The notes below the pieces were generated by a model that was given only the letters and a program-made list of their open reading frames with translations, had not been told where the DNA came from and made no database searches. Of a DNA stretch of 64,000 nt, positions 44,166-55,429 are shown in pieces. Location: the NCBI RefSeq assembly GCF_036898095.1, contig NC_090739.1, forward strand, positions 62,480,342-62,544,341. The letters run 5' to 3'. Every line of letters begins with the position of its first letter. Position 1 is the first letter of the stretch. Source of the DNA: Palaemon carinicauda (Eukaryota > Arthropoda > Malacostraca > Decapoda > Palaemonidae). The position numbers were made by a program, and so were the translations under genes.

Positions 44166-44496
44166 CTTTAGGAGGTGGGAGTGTCCTTCTTGACCCCTAG
44201 ATCTAGCTACGCAGGATGAAATGGGACCTAGATAGGGGGCTAGGTTCGGAGGAGGCCAGAAAACGAAACGTAGGAGAAACTACACAAAGAGCTCATGTTA
44301 GTGTCTAAGTAACTCACTTGTGCAAGAATTCCTCGGAGATGTGTCCTTTGAGGATGTTGTGACTAGAGGTCTTGTGCCGGCTCTACCTGAGTCTATCCCG
44401 AGGGAAAAAAGAGTGAAGGAAGAACAAGGAGGTTTTAAGGAAACGAACCTGTGTCTCTTGGTCTTACTACCCACGATTGTACCTGGGGCTATACCG

Positions 44497-44665
44497 TTAA
44501 ATCGCTTGGAGCACGGAGATGACTGTTCCCATAGAGAACCTGTCTAGGGACTTCCTCGAGCATTCCTTCAGGTAGTGTGTAGTGAAGGTAGACTGGTTAG
44601 ACCAGGCGCCTGCTCTTAGGATCTGTACCACTGCCATGTTTCTTTCGAAAGTTAGGGAGGTACAC
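44497..44665 (-). pseudogene. DIRS copy 4 tyrosine recombinase, 3' piece (split gene)
   Basis: The - strand reads TSLTFERNMAVVQILRAGAW, then SNQSTFTTHYLKECSRKS and on to a TAA at 44497-44499. The Tyr in THYLKE is the catalytic nucleophile position. The piece begins exactly at the GTAC where the 2.86-kb insertion starts, and continues the frame of GLST left at 47530. The coding sequence was therefore once continuous across the insertion point. Confidence 0.85.
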
Positions 44666-44899
44666 TTAGATTCAAAAGTCCGCCGACATTCAGGGAGAAT
44701 TGCTCGTCAGAGGTCTCTAGTCTTACCATGACAAAACAAACAAAGAGTTGCATTTCTTACTACTTCTTAGGAAATAGGCGGAGCCTTGTCCAAGCTCAGC
44801 GAACGCTGGAAAATATTACAAATCTTGTTTTCATATTTTATGCTGTGGTATTATTTGACATCTCAACTATCCAATACAAATACACAAAACACACAGACA

Positions 44900-44902
<3 letters not shown>

Positions 44903-44990
<88 letters not shown>

Positions 44991-45012
44991 ATGTGTGTGT
45001 GTGTGTGTGTGT
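44903..45012. repeat. (AT)n/(GT)n microsatellite
   Basis: An AT run at 44903-44980 followed by a GT-rich run to about 45012, at the inner edge of the left inverted arm of the 2.86-kb insertion. Confidence 0.95.
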
Positions 45013-45198
45013 ATCTAGAATCTGTATAAGCATGTAGAAATTAATGGAGTGGCTTAACTTAACAATTCCTTCCGTTAACAGCTACATTAGATTGTTCGGA
45101 GATCAGACATTAGTCTAGTTCCAGTTTCATCTATGGCTCGATGTTGTAAAGTATTCATAAAAACGCCATATATGAGTTATACGAGCCTTGAGGACATT

Positions 45199-45201
<3 letters not shown>

Positions 45202-45284
<83 letters not shown>
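45202..45284. repeat. (GA)n microsatellite
   Basis: An uninterrupted GA run of about 41 units inside the 2.86-kb insertion. Confidence 0.96.
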
Positions 45285-45287
<3 letters not shown>

Positions 45288-47144
45288 CAGTAGTGAATGT
45301 AGTAATTGGTCACCATATAAATTGATTTCTAGAGATTCATGCATATCAGGAGAAATTTTCGCTTGATATTGCAATGTTTCCAATAAAAATTATTGTATTA
45401 TGCTTCCAAAAACTCAGTTTTAGAATGCTAAATTGATTGCTAAATACTTTCATAGTCCTTCAGATATTCATAGATAGGATCATTTTGGAATACATAAGGA
45501 TACTTTACTGAAAAATATTTCCCAAGTCATTCAGATTCAAGGGGATGTGCCATCTCAGTCTTTAGTTCGCAACCATACTTGTCCTTTATTCATAGAAGTT
45601 TTTACTTTTCCTTTTCCGCCCGTATTTGTGGCTAAGAACGGTTGGCATTGACCTTTAAACTAGAATTTTAAATATATACTGTAAAATCTTTGCTGTGTTG
45701 CTAATTCAATCTTTATTACAAGGGCTTTAATTTGCTTGATAATTACTGAGGCCCTATGACAAAATTGGAGATAGTTATCATCGAGTAGAGATAACGGGAT
45801 TATTTTGTTGGACTTGAATGCTCATCCACATAATGGTAGATTTTGGAATAATAATAGCTGTAATTAGAGAATCGTTGTCTTATGAGTGTTTGAAGGATTC
45901 GTTAGAGAGAATCCTTATACCAACATTTGTCCGGCTCGAAGTTATACTATTTAGTTACTATAGATCATTAAGTTCTGTAGTCCTCCATATACCACAAGTT
46001 TTCCAATTAATATGCTCATAACGAAAGTACTCTGTAGGATAATTTACCCGTTTGCTTTAAAATCAACCAAGATATCTTCGTTAACTGGAATAATTATAAA
46101 GGAATGTGATTGAAATTGTATAAAAAAGGTGAGTGAAATAGTGCTCAAAATGCCTTATTTTCTAATCTAGCTAAGGAATATCTCGTCTTGGCTTCACACA
46201 AATTTCAAAAGGTTCCAGGTTGGAATGGTCAAGTGAAGGTGTTTCTTGCTGCTGCTTATGAGAGATTTCTTTTCTTGAGGGATAGTGAGAAACTAGGAAC
46301 TAAAATTGACGGCCTTAGATGAATACCGGCGAAAAAGGCAATTTTTCTTTAAAGATACCCAGGATGTTTAATAAACGAATGAATGAAAGGAACACAAATA
46401 GGAACTTGATCATGGAGACTTACGCCTATTTGAATCACGATTATTAGAAGTCCGCGTGATCAAGCTACGTAATTTTCTGAAGATAAAGCTACTAGTAATT
46501 ACATAATCACTGATAACTTACAGCCAAGGTATTAGTGTAGGAAATCATTTTGTGCTCATGCCCCCTGCGCTTATATTTTTTTGGAAAATTAGAGAATATA
46601 TTACGGGAAAATTAGTATTTCTTACTTTCATTACAAAATCTTGGGAAATTATGTCGTTCTGAGGACAAGAGACTTTTTTATATGATTTATCAATAAAGCA
46701 AATTTCTCAAAGATTTTGCTAGAATGTAATAGTGGTCTCATTTACCGCAATACAATTCCTTTTCGATTCAATACACTAAATTCTGATTGTATTCAAAGGG
46801 CTATGCAGTCATCAGTATTTACTGTTTCCGTCACAGATTATTTATTATGCAAAGTTAATACTGTAGTTAACTTTGGTTACTAATCAACCTTAGAACAACA
46901 ACGGCTATTTATTCGGTTGCTGCTAGCTACTACAAATGAACTAATTATGAATTAGGTTAGCAATATTTCATGGAACATTAACGGTTATCAAATTAGATTG
47001 AGGCAATGATACAATATTTTACAAGTTGTATCAAGAATTTCTTAACCTCTTTCCACAACCTCTAAAATACAAATGACTTCCTTGTTCCCTCAAATACTTC
47101 AGTGTCGGACTGCCCGGGGGAGGAGTAATCCCTACCCCTTCCAA

Positions 47145-47166
47145 CCCCCCCCCCCCCCCCCCCCCC
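47145..47166. repeat. Poly-C run (22 bases)
   Basis: A long C homopolymer inside the 2.86-kb insertion near its right arm; exact length may be unreliable. Confidence 0.9.
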
Positions 47167-47224
47167 ACCACCTACCCATCCATTGAAAGTGTCTACTGGG
47201 CTCCTCAAAAGAATAGTAAAAATA

Positions 47225-47229
<5 letters not shown>

Positions 47230-47287
<58 letters not shown>
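47230..47287. repeat. (AT)n microsatellite
   Basis: An AT run followed by GT units at the inner edge of the right inverted arm, the mirror of the one at 44903-45012. Confidence 0.95.
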
Positions 47288-47305
<18 letters not shown>

Positions 47306-47529
47306 TTTGTGTATTTGTAGTGAATACTCGAGGGACAAATGATACCACAGTATGAAATATGGCAACTCGATTTATAATATTTTTAAGCGTTCGCTGAGGT
47401 TGGACAAGTCTCCGCCCATTTTCTTGAAGGTAGTAAGAAGACCAACTCTTTCTTTGTTTTGTCATGGTAACACTAGAGACCTCTGACGAACGATTCCCCT
47501 TGAGTGTCGGCGGACTTTTGAATCTAAGT

Positions 47530-48513
47530 GTACTTAGACCCCTAATGTCATGGGGCCTGGGTTTTCCCAGCAGGGGAATGCCTGCACTGCTATAGGCCCT
47601 GATAATCACCTGTCTTAGCCAGAAGGAGATAGTGTTTTTCGAAACCGGCTTTTTCACTGTACCTGTGGAGAAGAAAAGGCTCTTGATGGCAGGACGGAGA
47701 TTAGCAGTCCTCTCCAGGTATTTCCTTATGGTTCTGACAGGACACAACCTCAAGTCCTCTGGATTGCCTGAACGAGGAATTGCTGGTATTGAGAAGCCCT
47801 CAAACCTGGGATACCACACTGCTGGATTCTGGGTCTTAGCCACAAAAGTTGGGACGAACTTGAAGGAAATCTCACGCCAACCCTTCGCGTGTGAGACCTC
47901 GTAAGACAGTCCGTGAATCTCACCCACCCTCTTAGCTGATGCCAATGCCAACAGAAAGACAGCCTTGAGGGTGAGGTCCCTGTCCACTATGTCTTTCAGG
48001 GATTCAAACGGGGGTTCACTTAACATCTTCAGGACTCTCGCCACATCCCACTGCGGTACTCTGACGGCTTGAGGGGGACATGCGTGTTCGAAGCTCTTGA
48101 ATGAGCATTGAGATATGTCTCGAGGAACCCATATCGATGCCCTTCAGGAGGAAGACTTGGCCTAAGACTGCACAGACTCCTTTGATGGCCGGGATAGACA
48201 TACCAACCACGTCCCTGAGGTGTACCAGGAAGTCCGCAATCTCTGGAATAGAGGCCCTCAACGGCTTGATGTTTCTTGAGCACCACCACTTCGTGAAGGT
48301 GGTCCACTTAGCCTGGTACACCGCTGCCGATGAACGCCTCAGATATCCCGACATCCTTTCGGCCGTTCCTGCTGAATAGCCTTCCTTCCTCAGGAGATGC
48401 TCGATAACTTCCACGCGTGAAGGCGGAGGGACCGAGGATTGTCGTGGAACCTTTGGAAGTGGGGTTGCCGCAGCAGGTCCGGCCTGTCTGGAAGAGGCCA
48501 AGGGGGAAGACAT
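47530..48513 (-). pseudogene. DIRS copy 4 tyrosine recombinase, 5' piece (split gene)
   Basis: The N-terminal part (48016-48513) reads VEVIEHLLRKEGYSAGTAER, RRSSAAVYQAKWTTFTKWWC and IADFLVHLRDVVGMSIPAIK. A frameshift near 48040 leads to RVLKMLSEPPFESLKDIVDR, AVFLLALASAKRVGEIHGLS (catalytic Arg), LRLCPVRTIRKYLE, and the H-x-x-R box in RPHDIRGLST. The gene is cut there by the 2.86-kb insertion; the continuation with the Tyr lies at 44497-44665. Without the insertion and the shift it would be a normal YR of about 400 residues. Confidence 0.88.
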
Positions 48514-48519
48514 TTCTTT

Positions 48520-50191
48520 TAGGTCGGCGAACCACTCTCTCCGGCCACCAGTGCGCTACCAAAGTCATCCTTAGGTTGTGGGCCGTCCTCACCCTGTTGA
48601 GCACTTGTCTGAGCAACGCGAAAGGGGGGAAGGCGTATACGTTCAGATTGTCCCACCAGTGTTGGAAGGCGTCCTCCAACGCCGCTTTTGGGTCTGGGAC
48701 AGGAGAACAGAATACGGGGAGTTGTGCGTTCAGTCTTGTTGCGAAGAGATCCATCACTGGCAAACCCCATTTCTGGATGATGAGCTTGGCTACCTCTGAG
48801 TGCAGGGACCACTCGGTTCCCACCACTTGACCCATCCTGCTGAGTCCGTCGGCCAGGACGTTACTTTTCCCTGGAATGAACCTCGCTGCGATCGTGATCT
48901 GTTCTGACGTGGCCCAATCCAGGAGTTCCAGCGTGAGATCGCACAGCTCCCTCGATTTCAGTCCTCCCTGCTTCTTTATGTATGCTACTACTGTGGCGTT
49001 GTTGCACATCAGTGCCACGGTGTTTCCCCGTACAAGGTTGACGAACTGTAGGCACGCCCTTATCTCTAGGATGTTTATGTGTTATGCCTTTTCTTCTTCC
49101 GTCCAACTGCCTCCTGCTGACCTTCCAAGGAGATGGGCACTCCATCCCTCCTTGGAAGCGTCTGTGAAGAGAAGCATCTCGGGGGCCTCGGATGCGAAGG
49201 GCATCCCCTTGAGGGTGTTTGTCTGGTCTTGCCACCACACTAGGGCTTCTTTTGTTTCTGGGAGAACAGGAACCACCTTGTGGGGGGAATCTATCTGGTT
49301 CCATAGTCCCTTCAGATTCCATTGGATGTTCCTGAGTTTGAGTCTCCCTTGGGGAACCAGTTTCTCCAATGACACGAGGTGACCTATTAACCTCTGCCAG
49401 TCCTTTGCTCTCCTGGGTTGTCCCGACAAGAAGGGGCGGAGGATTTGGTCCAAGTTGGTCAGCCTCTCTTCCGACGGAAAGGCTCTCACTAAACGGGAAT
49501 CCAGGACCATCCCTAGATAAGTCATCCTGGTGGAGGGTGACAGATGAGACTTCTCCAGGTTGATGGTGATACCCAGAATCTTGCAGAACTGCAGTAGCTT
49601 CGCGCCTTGATCCCATAAAACTTCCTCTGAAGATGAAAGGAGCAACCAGTCGTCTAGGTAACGAATCAGGCGGATGCCCCGTTCGTGAGCCCACACTGAG
49701 ACTGTTGCGAAGACCCTCGTGAAGACCTGAGGCGCTGTGGATAGTCCGAAGCAGAGGGACCTGAACTGCAATATCTGGGCACCTCACTTCACCCAAAGAT
49801 ACTTCCTGCTGGAGGGGTGAACTGGGATTTGAAAATAAGCATCCTTGAGGTCTATGGACATCATGAAGTCCCCTTTCCTCAAAGACTCCATGACCGACTT
49901 CGGGGTGTCCATCCTGAAGTCGGTTTTGTACACAAACTTGTTGAGGGCCGAAAGGTCTATGACCGGTCTCCAACCTCCTGTTGCCTTCTCAACCAGGAAG
50001 AGCCGACTGTAGGAGCCCGGGCCCGGCTCCCGTACCGTTTCCATTGCTCCCTTTGCTAACATCGTGGAAACTTCCTCTTGCAAGGCTGTCCTCTTCATGG
50101 GGCCCTTGGGAGCCAAACACTCCGCCCGAATGGCTGGAATCAGGGGTGGAGGTTCTGCCAGAAATGGTAGCCTGTACCCCTCCTTCAACAC
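48520..50191 (-). pseudogene. DIRS copy 4 reverse transcriptase / RNase H (two stops)
   Basis: A nearly complete RT/RH in one frame. Fingers: FLVEKATGGWRPVIDLSALN. Palm: KGDFMMSIDLKDAYFQIPVH with the first catalytic Asp. After an in-frame stop near 49782 it continues with FRSLCFGLSTAPQVFTRVFA, the catalytic pair in IRYLDDWLLL, and MTYLGMVLDS. RNase H: FTDASKEGWSAHLLG (Asp), then a second stop at 49079-49081 right before the expected Glu (HINILE). MCNNATVVAYIKKQGG has Asn where sister copies have Asp. RFIPGKSNVLADGLSRMGQV (Asp) and DLFATRLNAQLPVFCSPVPD follow. It is the only copy here with the RT fingers. Confidence 0.92.
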
Positions 50192-50295
50192 TTGTTACTG
50201 TCCATGGGTCTGCTCCGTGGTTTTTCCATGTTTGCCAAAAAAGTCTGAGGCATCCCCCCCACCTGAGGCTTGGGCAGGAGTAGGGGCCTCTCTCC

Positions 50296-52724
50296 CTATC
50301 TTCTTCTGAAGGAACGACCGGTGCGACCCCTCCTGGAGGCCGAGAAGGAAGTTCTAAACGAGGCTGGAGCTGATACTGCTCCCCTACGGGAGGGCTGGGA
50401 CAGCTGCGACCAAGGAGCTGCTGGGGAGTCTCTCCTGTGCTGGCTAGACGAGGCTCGAGGAGTAGCAGGACCATCGGACGCAAGCCTCCTGTGGATGGGT
50501 CTCCGCGGTGCTTGAGGTCTGGGAACACTCACATCCTTCCTCTTCAAGACCTCCTCCATGATGTCCTCTGTCTCCTTCAGGGGAAAGAGGAAGTCTTCCC
50601 ATAGGGGCAGGCTCCTCAGGGCCCTCGCTTCCCTGTACGGTATCCGCCTAGACAACTTGCTCAGGACAGTGTCTCTCCTCCGAAGCACCCAGTTGGCTGA
50701 TAGGGCTAGGGACTGGTAAGACAAGAACTTCAATGCTCTACCTCCCGAGATAATTAGCTCCTTCAGGAGAGCCTGATTCCCTGGAACTGAGAGGTCATAG
50801 GAGGATTGAATACCTACGATCGTGGAAGCCCACCAGTCTAGCTAGGTCTTTCGCCATCTCCTCCATCATCGTCGCCTCTGAGTGGGAGAAGCAGATTGGG
50901 GCTGATGAGGCTCTGTCATCCGGGGCCCCTTGGCCTAAAACTTCGAGGGAGGGCTCCAACTTGCAGGCCCCTGGACGCTGTCACTCTGGCAGATAGAATT
51001 TACTCTGGGACCTCAGTCCCTGGAGCAACTTCGAGGAACTCTGAGATTTGGGGGCCTCTGCATTGCCAGCCACAATCTTGTTGACGTGAGCTCTACCGAG
51101 CCTCACGTCCCTGGCCACTGGAAGAGCCAACGGAGCCCTACGCTGGACGGGGGCCTCCATTAGCCTATTGAGGCTAGAGCACCAGGGATCCTCCGCGGAG
51201 GGTTTAGGCTCCTCAATCCGATGGTGTCGTCTAATGAGGCGTATCACCCTCCTGTAAGCCGAGTCCTCCGCTGGGGCACCCTCCACGTCGTCGTCGATGT
51301 CCTCCGTCTGGCGGCCTACTTCTCTAGGAGGAATCCCTCCGACGGATGCCTCCGCGTAAGGTTCTGGACGCAGGACGGGCATTGCCGTGGCGGCAAGGGC
51401 CTCCATCCTCTGTCTTTCCTTCGTCATGGAGGACGAGGCTTCTGTGGGCTTGCCCGACGGAGGAAGCAGAGTCTCCTTCTTCAGCGTCCGCGGTGCCACT
51501 TTCGAGGGCACGACGAGGCTGCCCATCCGAGGGGACGACTCCCTCCGCTGGGCGGATTGAGTCGGAACCCTCACGGTCTTACGCCTGTCGGAAGAGGTCC
51601 GCGGGGCCGAGTCTCTCCGTGGTTCCAGCTTGTGGCTGAAGGAGAACCTTCCTAGAGACTTGTCTCTGGGTCGCCAACCTGAAGTGCTCGGGACCGAAGT
51701 AAGGTCCACAAGCTTACTACGGGGGATGACCACCCATTCCTCCCCTGGTGATCTGCTCCTCCTGAATTTTCTCCTAGGGGACCTGGAGCGCCTCCTTCCA
51801 GGTCGAGACCTGGAACGTAAACGCGAACGGGAGTGCCTCCTCCGGGATCTCTCATGCTTCTGCCCGGAATTCCTCCGGGTTTCCCCTTCCGAGGAATAGG
51901 AGGTTGTAGCAACCGATGAATCGGAGGACTCTTCATAACACGTCCGAGGGGCAGGGGCCCGGAGAGTGGTCGTCTGAACGGCTTGCTGTCCTACGGAGGG
52001 CGTGGGCTGCAGGAACACATCCGGTACTGACGACGGCGGTGCTGGGGGAGAGCGTGGGCGCTCTACGCTGGGGAACCAGGATCCGAGGCCATCCTCCAAC
52101 CTCAACGGGGACCTACAGGGCGTCCTAGGAGGCACCCATTCGAGGGGATCCGCCGCCGGTGAGTCTTCCTTCTCGGGGGCGCCTTCAGCTGCGGAGGTAC
52201 CTGAAAAACATGCCCATGATATGGGCGAAGAGACAGGGACATTTTTACTCCACATGGGATCATCAGACGAGACATGACCCGCGAGCACCAGGGCATCGTC
52301 TCTAGGACCCCCACTAACCTCACCTTCAGGCCCTCCACTTGCCTGGAAAGATGCTGCTACCCCACTATCATGAATAACACTCTTGAACTTCTGGCTTCTT
52401 CTCTGCAACGGACTTACCTCGTCCCCTACTCTGGGTAGGGGAAGATGGAAGGGAAACTCTACTTGATGGTCCTTCTGGAGACGTAAAGGGCGAAGAGGTG
52501 CTAGCCTTCTTGGGCGACTGCTTGGCAGACTTCTTCTTGGCACCGAATCGTACCCACTGCACCTCACTCCAAGAATCGCACTCCGGACACGTGTCCGACG
52601 GGGAACACACTCTACCCCTGCACGACGAGCACAAGGAATGAGGGTCTACCTCCGGCTTAGAAAGAAACGCACCACACGACTTCCCAGCTCTAGGCCCAGG
52701 ACAACGGCGGGGATGCTCCATCAC
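50296..52724 (-). pseudogene. DIRS copy 4 gag-like ORF1 (three frames)
   Basis: It starts with MEHPRRCPGPRAGKSCGAFL and a Cys-rich cluster CSSCRGRVCSPSDTCPECDS (C-x2-C and C-x2-C pairs, possible zinc binding). It then shifts frame to a long Arg/Ser-rich region (52567-50981) with SRSRLRSRSRPGRRRSRSPR and an acidic tract. Another frame holds the C-terminal domain (50733-50296) with SLALSANWVLRRRDTVLSKL and REARALRSLPL, followed by Arg-rich RRGRTGRSFRRR. RS-like and Arg-rich composition fits RNA binding. Two frameshifts make it non-functional as it stands. Confidence 0.8.
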
Positions 52725-52864
52725 GCACTATCGCAACACCGCAAGACACAGGAATGCAACGGGAAAGGGTAATAAGGACAAGGTTAACACGTGAGAACAC
52801 AAAGAGTCGCACTGAGATAAGGAGAGCGTCGAGATGATATCGCGACGCGACCAGAGAACTAAAT

Positions 52865-53052
52865 GAGGGTTGAGACCCAAGCTAGCACGCTCCCTGACCC
52901 GGGCCTAGCCTCGGCACGTATCCTTCCGCCTGAGGTTAGCCCTCACAGAAAACGGAAGTAAGGTAAACTACACAAAACTCTGGTCGGATGAGAGGAGATC
53001 CCAGGTACTCCTAAGAAAGTAGTTTGAGGTAAGTTTCCATGTTGGAACAAAT
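52865..53052 (-). repeat. DIRS copy 4: 5' ITR
   Basis: Inverse of 43796-43990. It ends GTTTGAGGTAAGTTTCCATG and TTGGAACAAAT at about 53052. Confidence 0.9.
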
Positions 53053-53059
53053 AAATATT

Positions 53060-53735
53060 TCATATATAAACTAGGTAGTAGGTTAGACAAGGCACCAGCC
53101 ACCCATTGAGATACTACCACTAGAGTGTTATTGGGTTCTTTGAATGGCCAGGCAGCACTACATTGGATCCTTCTCTGGTTATGGTTCATTTTCCCTTTGC
53201 CTACACATACACCAAATAGTCTGGCATATTCTTTACATATTCTTCACAATCCTCATACATCTGACAACACTGAGATTACTTAACAATTCTTCTTCGCTCA
53301 AGGGGTTAACTACTGCACTGTAGTTGTTCAGTGGCTACTTTTTTCTTGAGGGTAGAAGAGACTCTTTAGCTATGGTAAGCAGCTCTTCTAGGAGAAGGAC
53401 ACCCCAAATTAAAACCATTGTTCTCTAGTCTTGGGCAGTGCCATATCCTCTGTACCATGGCCTTCCAGTCTTTGATTAGAGTTCTCATGGTTGATGGTAC
53501 ATTCGGGCACACTATTCTATCTTATTTCTCTTCCTCTAGTTTTTTATAGTTTATATATGAATTTATTTTATTGCTAGTTTTATTTAATTGTTAATTACTT
53601 CTGTTGTAGTTTATTTATTTCCTTTCCTCACTGGGCTATTTTCCATATTGGAGCCCTTGGGCTTGTAGCATCTTTCTTTTCCAACTAGAGTTGTAGCTTA
53701 GTAAGCAATAATAATAATAAGCTGCCCTGTGGAGC
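53060..53735 (+). mobile_element. LINE-type 3' end with (AAT)n tail
   Basis: Noncoding 3' portion of a dispersed element. It contains AAGGGGTTAACTACTGCACT, AAGCAGCTCTTCTAGGAGAA, CTTTCCTCACTGGGCTATTT and AACTAGAGTTGTAGCTTAG, ending in an AATAATAATAATAA tail. The same tail block follows the LINE coding fragment at 59423-59584, which ties this noncoding repeat to that non-LTR family. It has no ORF. Confidence 0.65.
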
Positions 53736-53984
53736 AGCTTCTCAGTCATGTGTGACTACCCATATTCTTCTTGGTCAATCTAACTTTGGTACCTACCACA
53801 CAATTGAAAGAACTTTTCTACCAATAGGTGAGATGGTTAAAAGATGTTATTGAACTGTTAAATATTTAAATAATTAACTTTAACCTACAAATGGTGTCTA
53901 TTTCTATGAATCTTCTCTGTTCATATTGCTTCTTCCTCCAAAAGGCCAGTTTAATAGACACTTATCAATAAAATGAAAAATGTT
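53736..53984. other. Spacer with solo terminal-repeat fragment
   Basis: 53905-53975 (TGTTCATATTGCTTCTTC, GTTTAATAGACACTTA) matches 7436-7510 and is probably a fragment of an old DIRS ITR. Nothing else is seen. Confidence 0.45.
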
Positions 53985-54330
53985 ATTTTGATAATAAAAT
54001 AAATTTTTGAATATACTTACCCGGTGATTATAATAGCTGCAACTCTGTTGCTCGACAGAAAAACTCTACGGAAAAATTCGCCAGCGATCGCTACACAGGT
54101 AGGGGGTGTACTCAACAGCGCCATCTGTCGTTCAGATACCCAGTACTCATTGTAAACAAAGAACTCAATTTTCTCCTCGGTCCACTGCGTCTCTATTGGG
54201 GAGGAAGGGAGGGTCCTTTAATTTATAATCACCGGGTAAGTATATTCAAAAATTTATTTTATCATCAAAATAACATTTTTCAATATTTAACTTAGCCGGT
54301 GATTATAATAGCTGATTCACACCCAGGGGG
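53985..54330 (-). repeat. DIRS copy 5: 3' ITR and internal complementary region
   Basis: ITR 54000-54230 (ATACTTACCCGGTGATTATA, GCCAGCGATCGCTACACAGG) and ICR 54225-54310 (AATCACCGGGTAAGTATATT, AT-rich, TTTAACTTAGCCGGTGATTA). The ICR matches this ITR at one side but does not match the right terminus of the element, which starts with a GATGATCATG-type sequence. Confidence 0.85.
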
Positions 54331-55429
54331 GTGGGTAGAGACCAGCAAAATATGTTTACATCATATGAGCTAAGAATTTTTATTTCATTTTAGAAGTTAT
54401 CAAAATAACAAAAACAAAATAAATAGGTACCTGGTAAGGAAGTCGACTTGAACAATTACTCTGCCTTTTTAAGTACGTCTTCCTTACGGAGCCTCGCGAT
54501 CCTCTTAGGATGCTGAGCGACCCCTAGGATCTGAAGTATCAAGGGTTGCAACCCATACAACAGGACCTCATCAAAACCTCTAATCTAGGCGCTTCTCAAG
54601 AAATGACTTTGACCACCCGCCAAATCAACCAGGATGCGAAAGGCTTCTTAGCCTTCCAGACAACCCAAAAACAACCATAAAAACATTTCAAGAGAAAGAT
54701 TAAAAAGGTTATGGAATTAGGGAATTGTAGTGGTTGAGCCCTCACCCACTACTGCACTCGCTGCTGAGGTTGCCGCACTGCGTCACAACATGTCACCTCT
54801 GCTGGTTGTTGAACGTCTTCCCAGTGACACACTGACTCCGTAAAAAAATCCTCTATCAAGGACTAAGCTTGGACTGCATGTCTTGCAACAAAGCCCAAGG
54901 TCTATGGGAGCAGGTGTGGCAACAGACGGGGTTAGCGACTGAAGCAGAACCATTTACCCTCCCTGGAAGCATGTTATGCTTAAATAAAAGTCCATAGGAG
55001 GCTAAGCAGCTTAAGGCTCCTCTCCAAATGACAGAGTCCTCAAGGGAATATCAGAAGGAGGGAGAACAGCACTTTCTCATCTACAGGAACCATATCCGAG
55101 AAAAGCTAGGTTCTCTCAGTGAGGGTTTCACTGGTGCAAAAGCAGCAGACCAGAAGGCAACGTATGAAACTGCTTGACAGTCTGTGAACTGTCAAAAACT
55201 GAACTGTCAACCACAACAGGAGCGTGAGGACATACAGCACTGGTGTATAAGTAGCAGACCAGAAGGCAACGTCATGTAACTGTATGACAGTTTGTGAGTT
55301 GGCAACAACCAAAGTTGTGTGGGGAAGCCTCAACTCCTGACTGACTAGTTTGCTGCTGGCGAGTGGCGGTAACCACAGTGTGTTGCGGAGGCTGACACAC
55401 CGTGTCAAAACACGGCAGCTTGTGGTAGC

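Larger units (their letters stand above)
44666..47529. mobile_element. 2.86-kb element with ~300-bp terminal inverted repeats, inserted in YR
   Basis: ACTTAGATTCAAAAGTCCGC at the left is mirrored at the right (GCGGACTTTTGAATCTAAGT), and similarity continues for about 300 bp on each side to the AT microsatellites (44903-44980; 47230-47287). GTAC flanks both sides (44662-44665, 47530-47533), so the target duplication is GTAC, or TA if the termini start CACTTAG. The ~2.2-kb interior is AT-rich with a long GA run and a poly-C run and shows no transposase. The arms read as short ORFs on both strands only because they are mirror copies. The superfamily is not recognised. Confidence 0.85.
43796..53052 (-). 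mobile_element. DIRS-type retrotransposon, copy 4 (second family, near full length)
   Basis: A different family from copies 1-3 and 5, distinguished by its GC-rich coding region and its own ITRs (about 190 bp; CGAACTACTTTCTTAGGAG at the left, inverse at 52865-53052). The ICR at 44045-44165 carries both end sequences joined (AAGTAGTTCGAGGTAAGTAT and TTGTTCCAACACGGAAACTT). Element sense is leftward: gag (52724-50296), RT/RH (50191-48520), YR (48513-44497). It is the only copy with an almost whole RT. It is disabled by gag frameshifts, stops in RT/RH and a 2.86-kb insertion in YR. It lies in the large BTB intron, same orientation as the gene. Confidence 0.92.

Noticed and set aside
44728..45037. 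ORFs MTKQTKSCISYYFLGNRR and their Ile-Tyr repeats
   Set aside because: The same peptide-like sequence appears inverted at 47205-47510; these are the two arms of an inverted repeat running into an AT microsatellite, not genes.
49369..52277. Several + strand ORFs of 60-145 codons in DIRS copy 4
   Set aside because: GC-rich antisense shadows of the gag and RT/RH genes on the - strand; none shows a protein motif.
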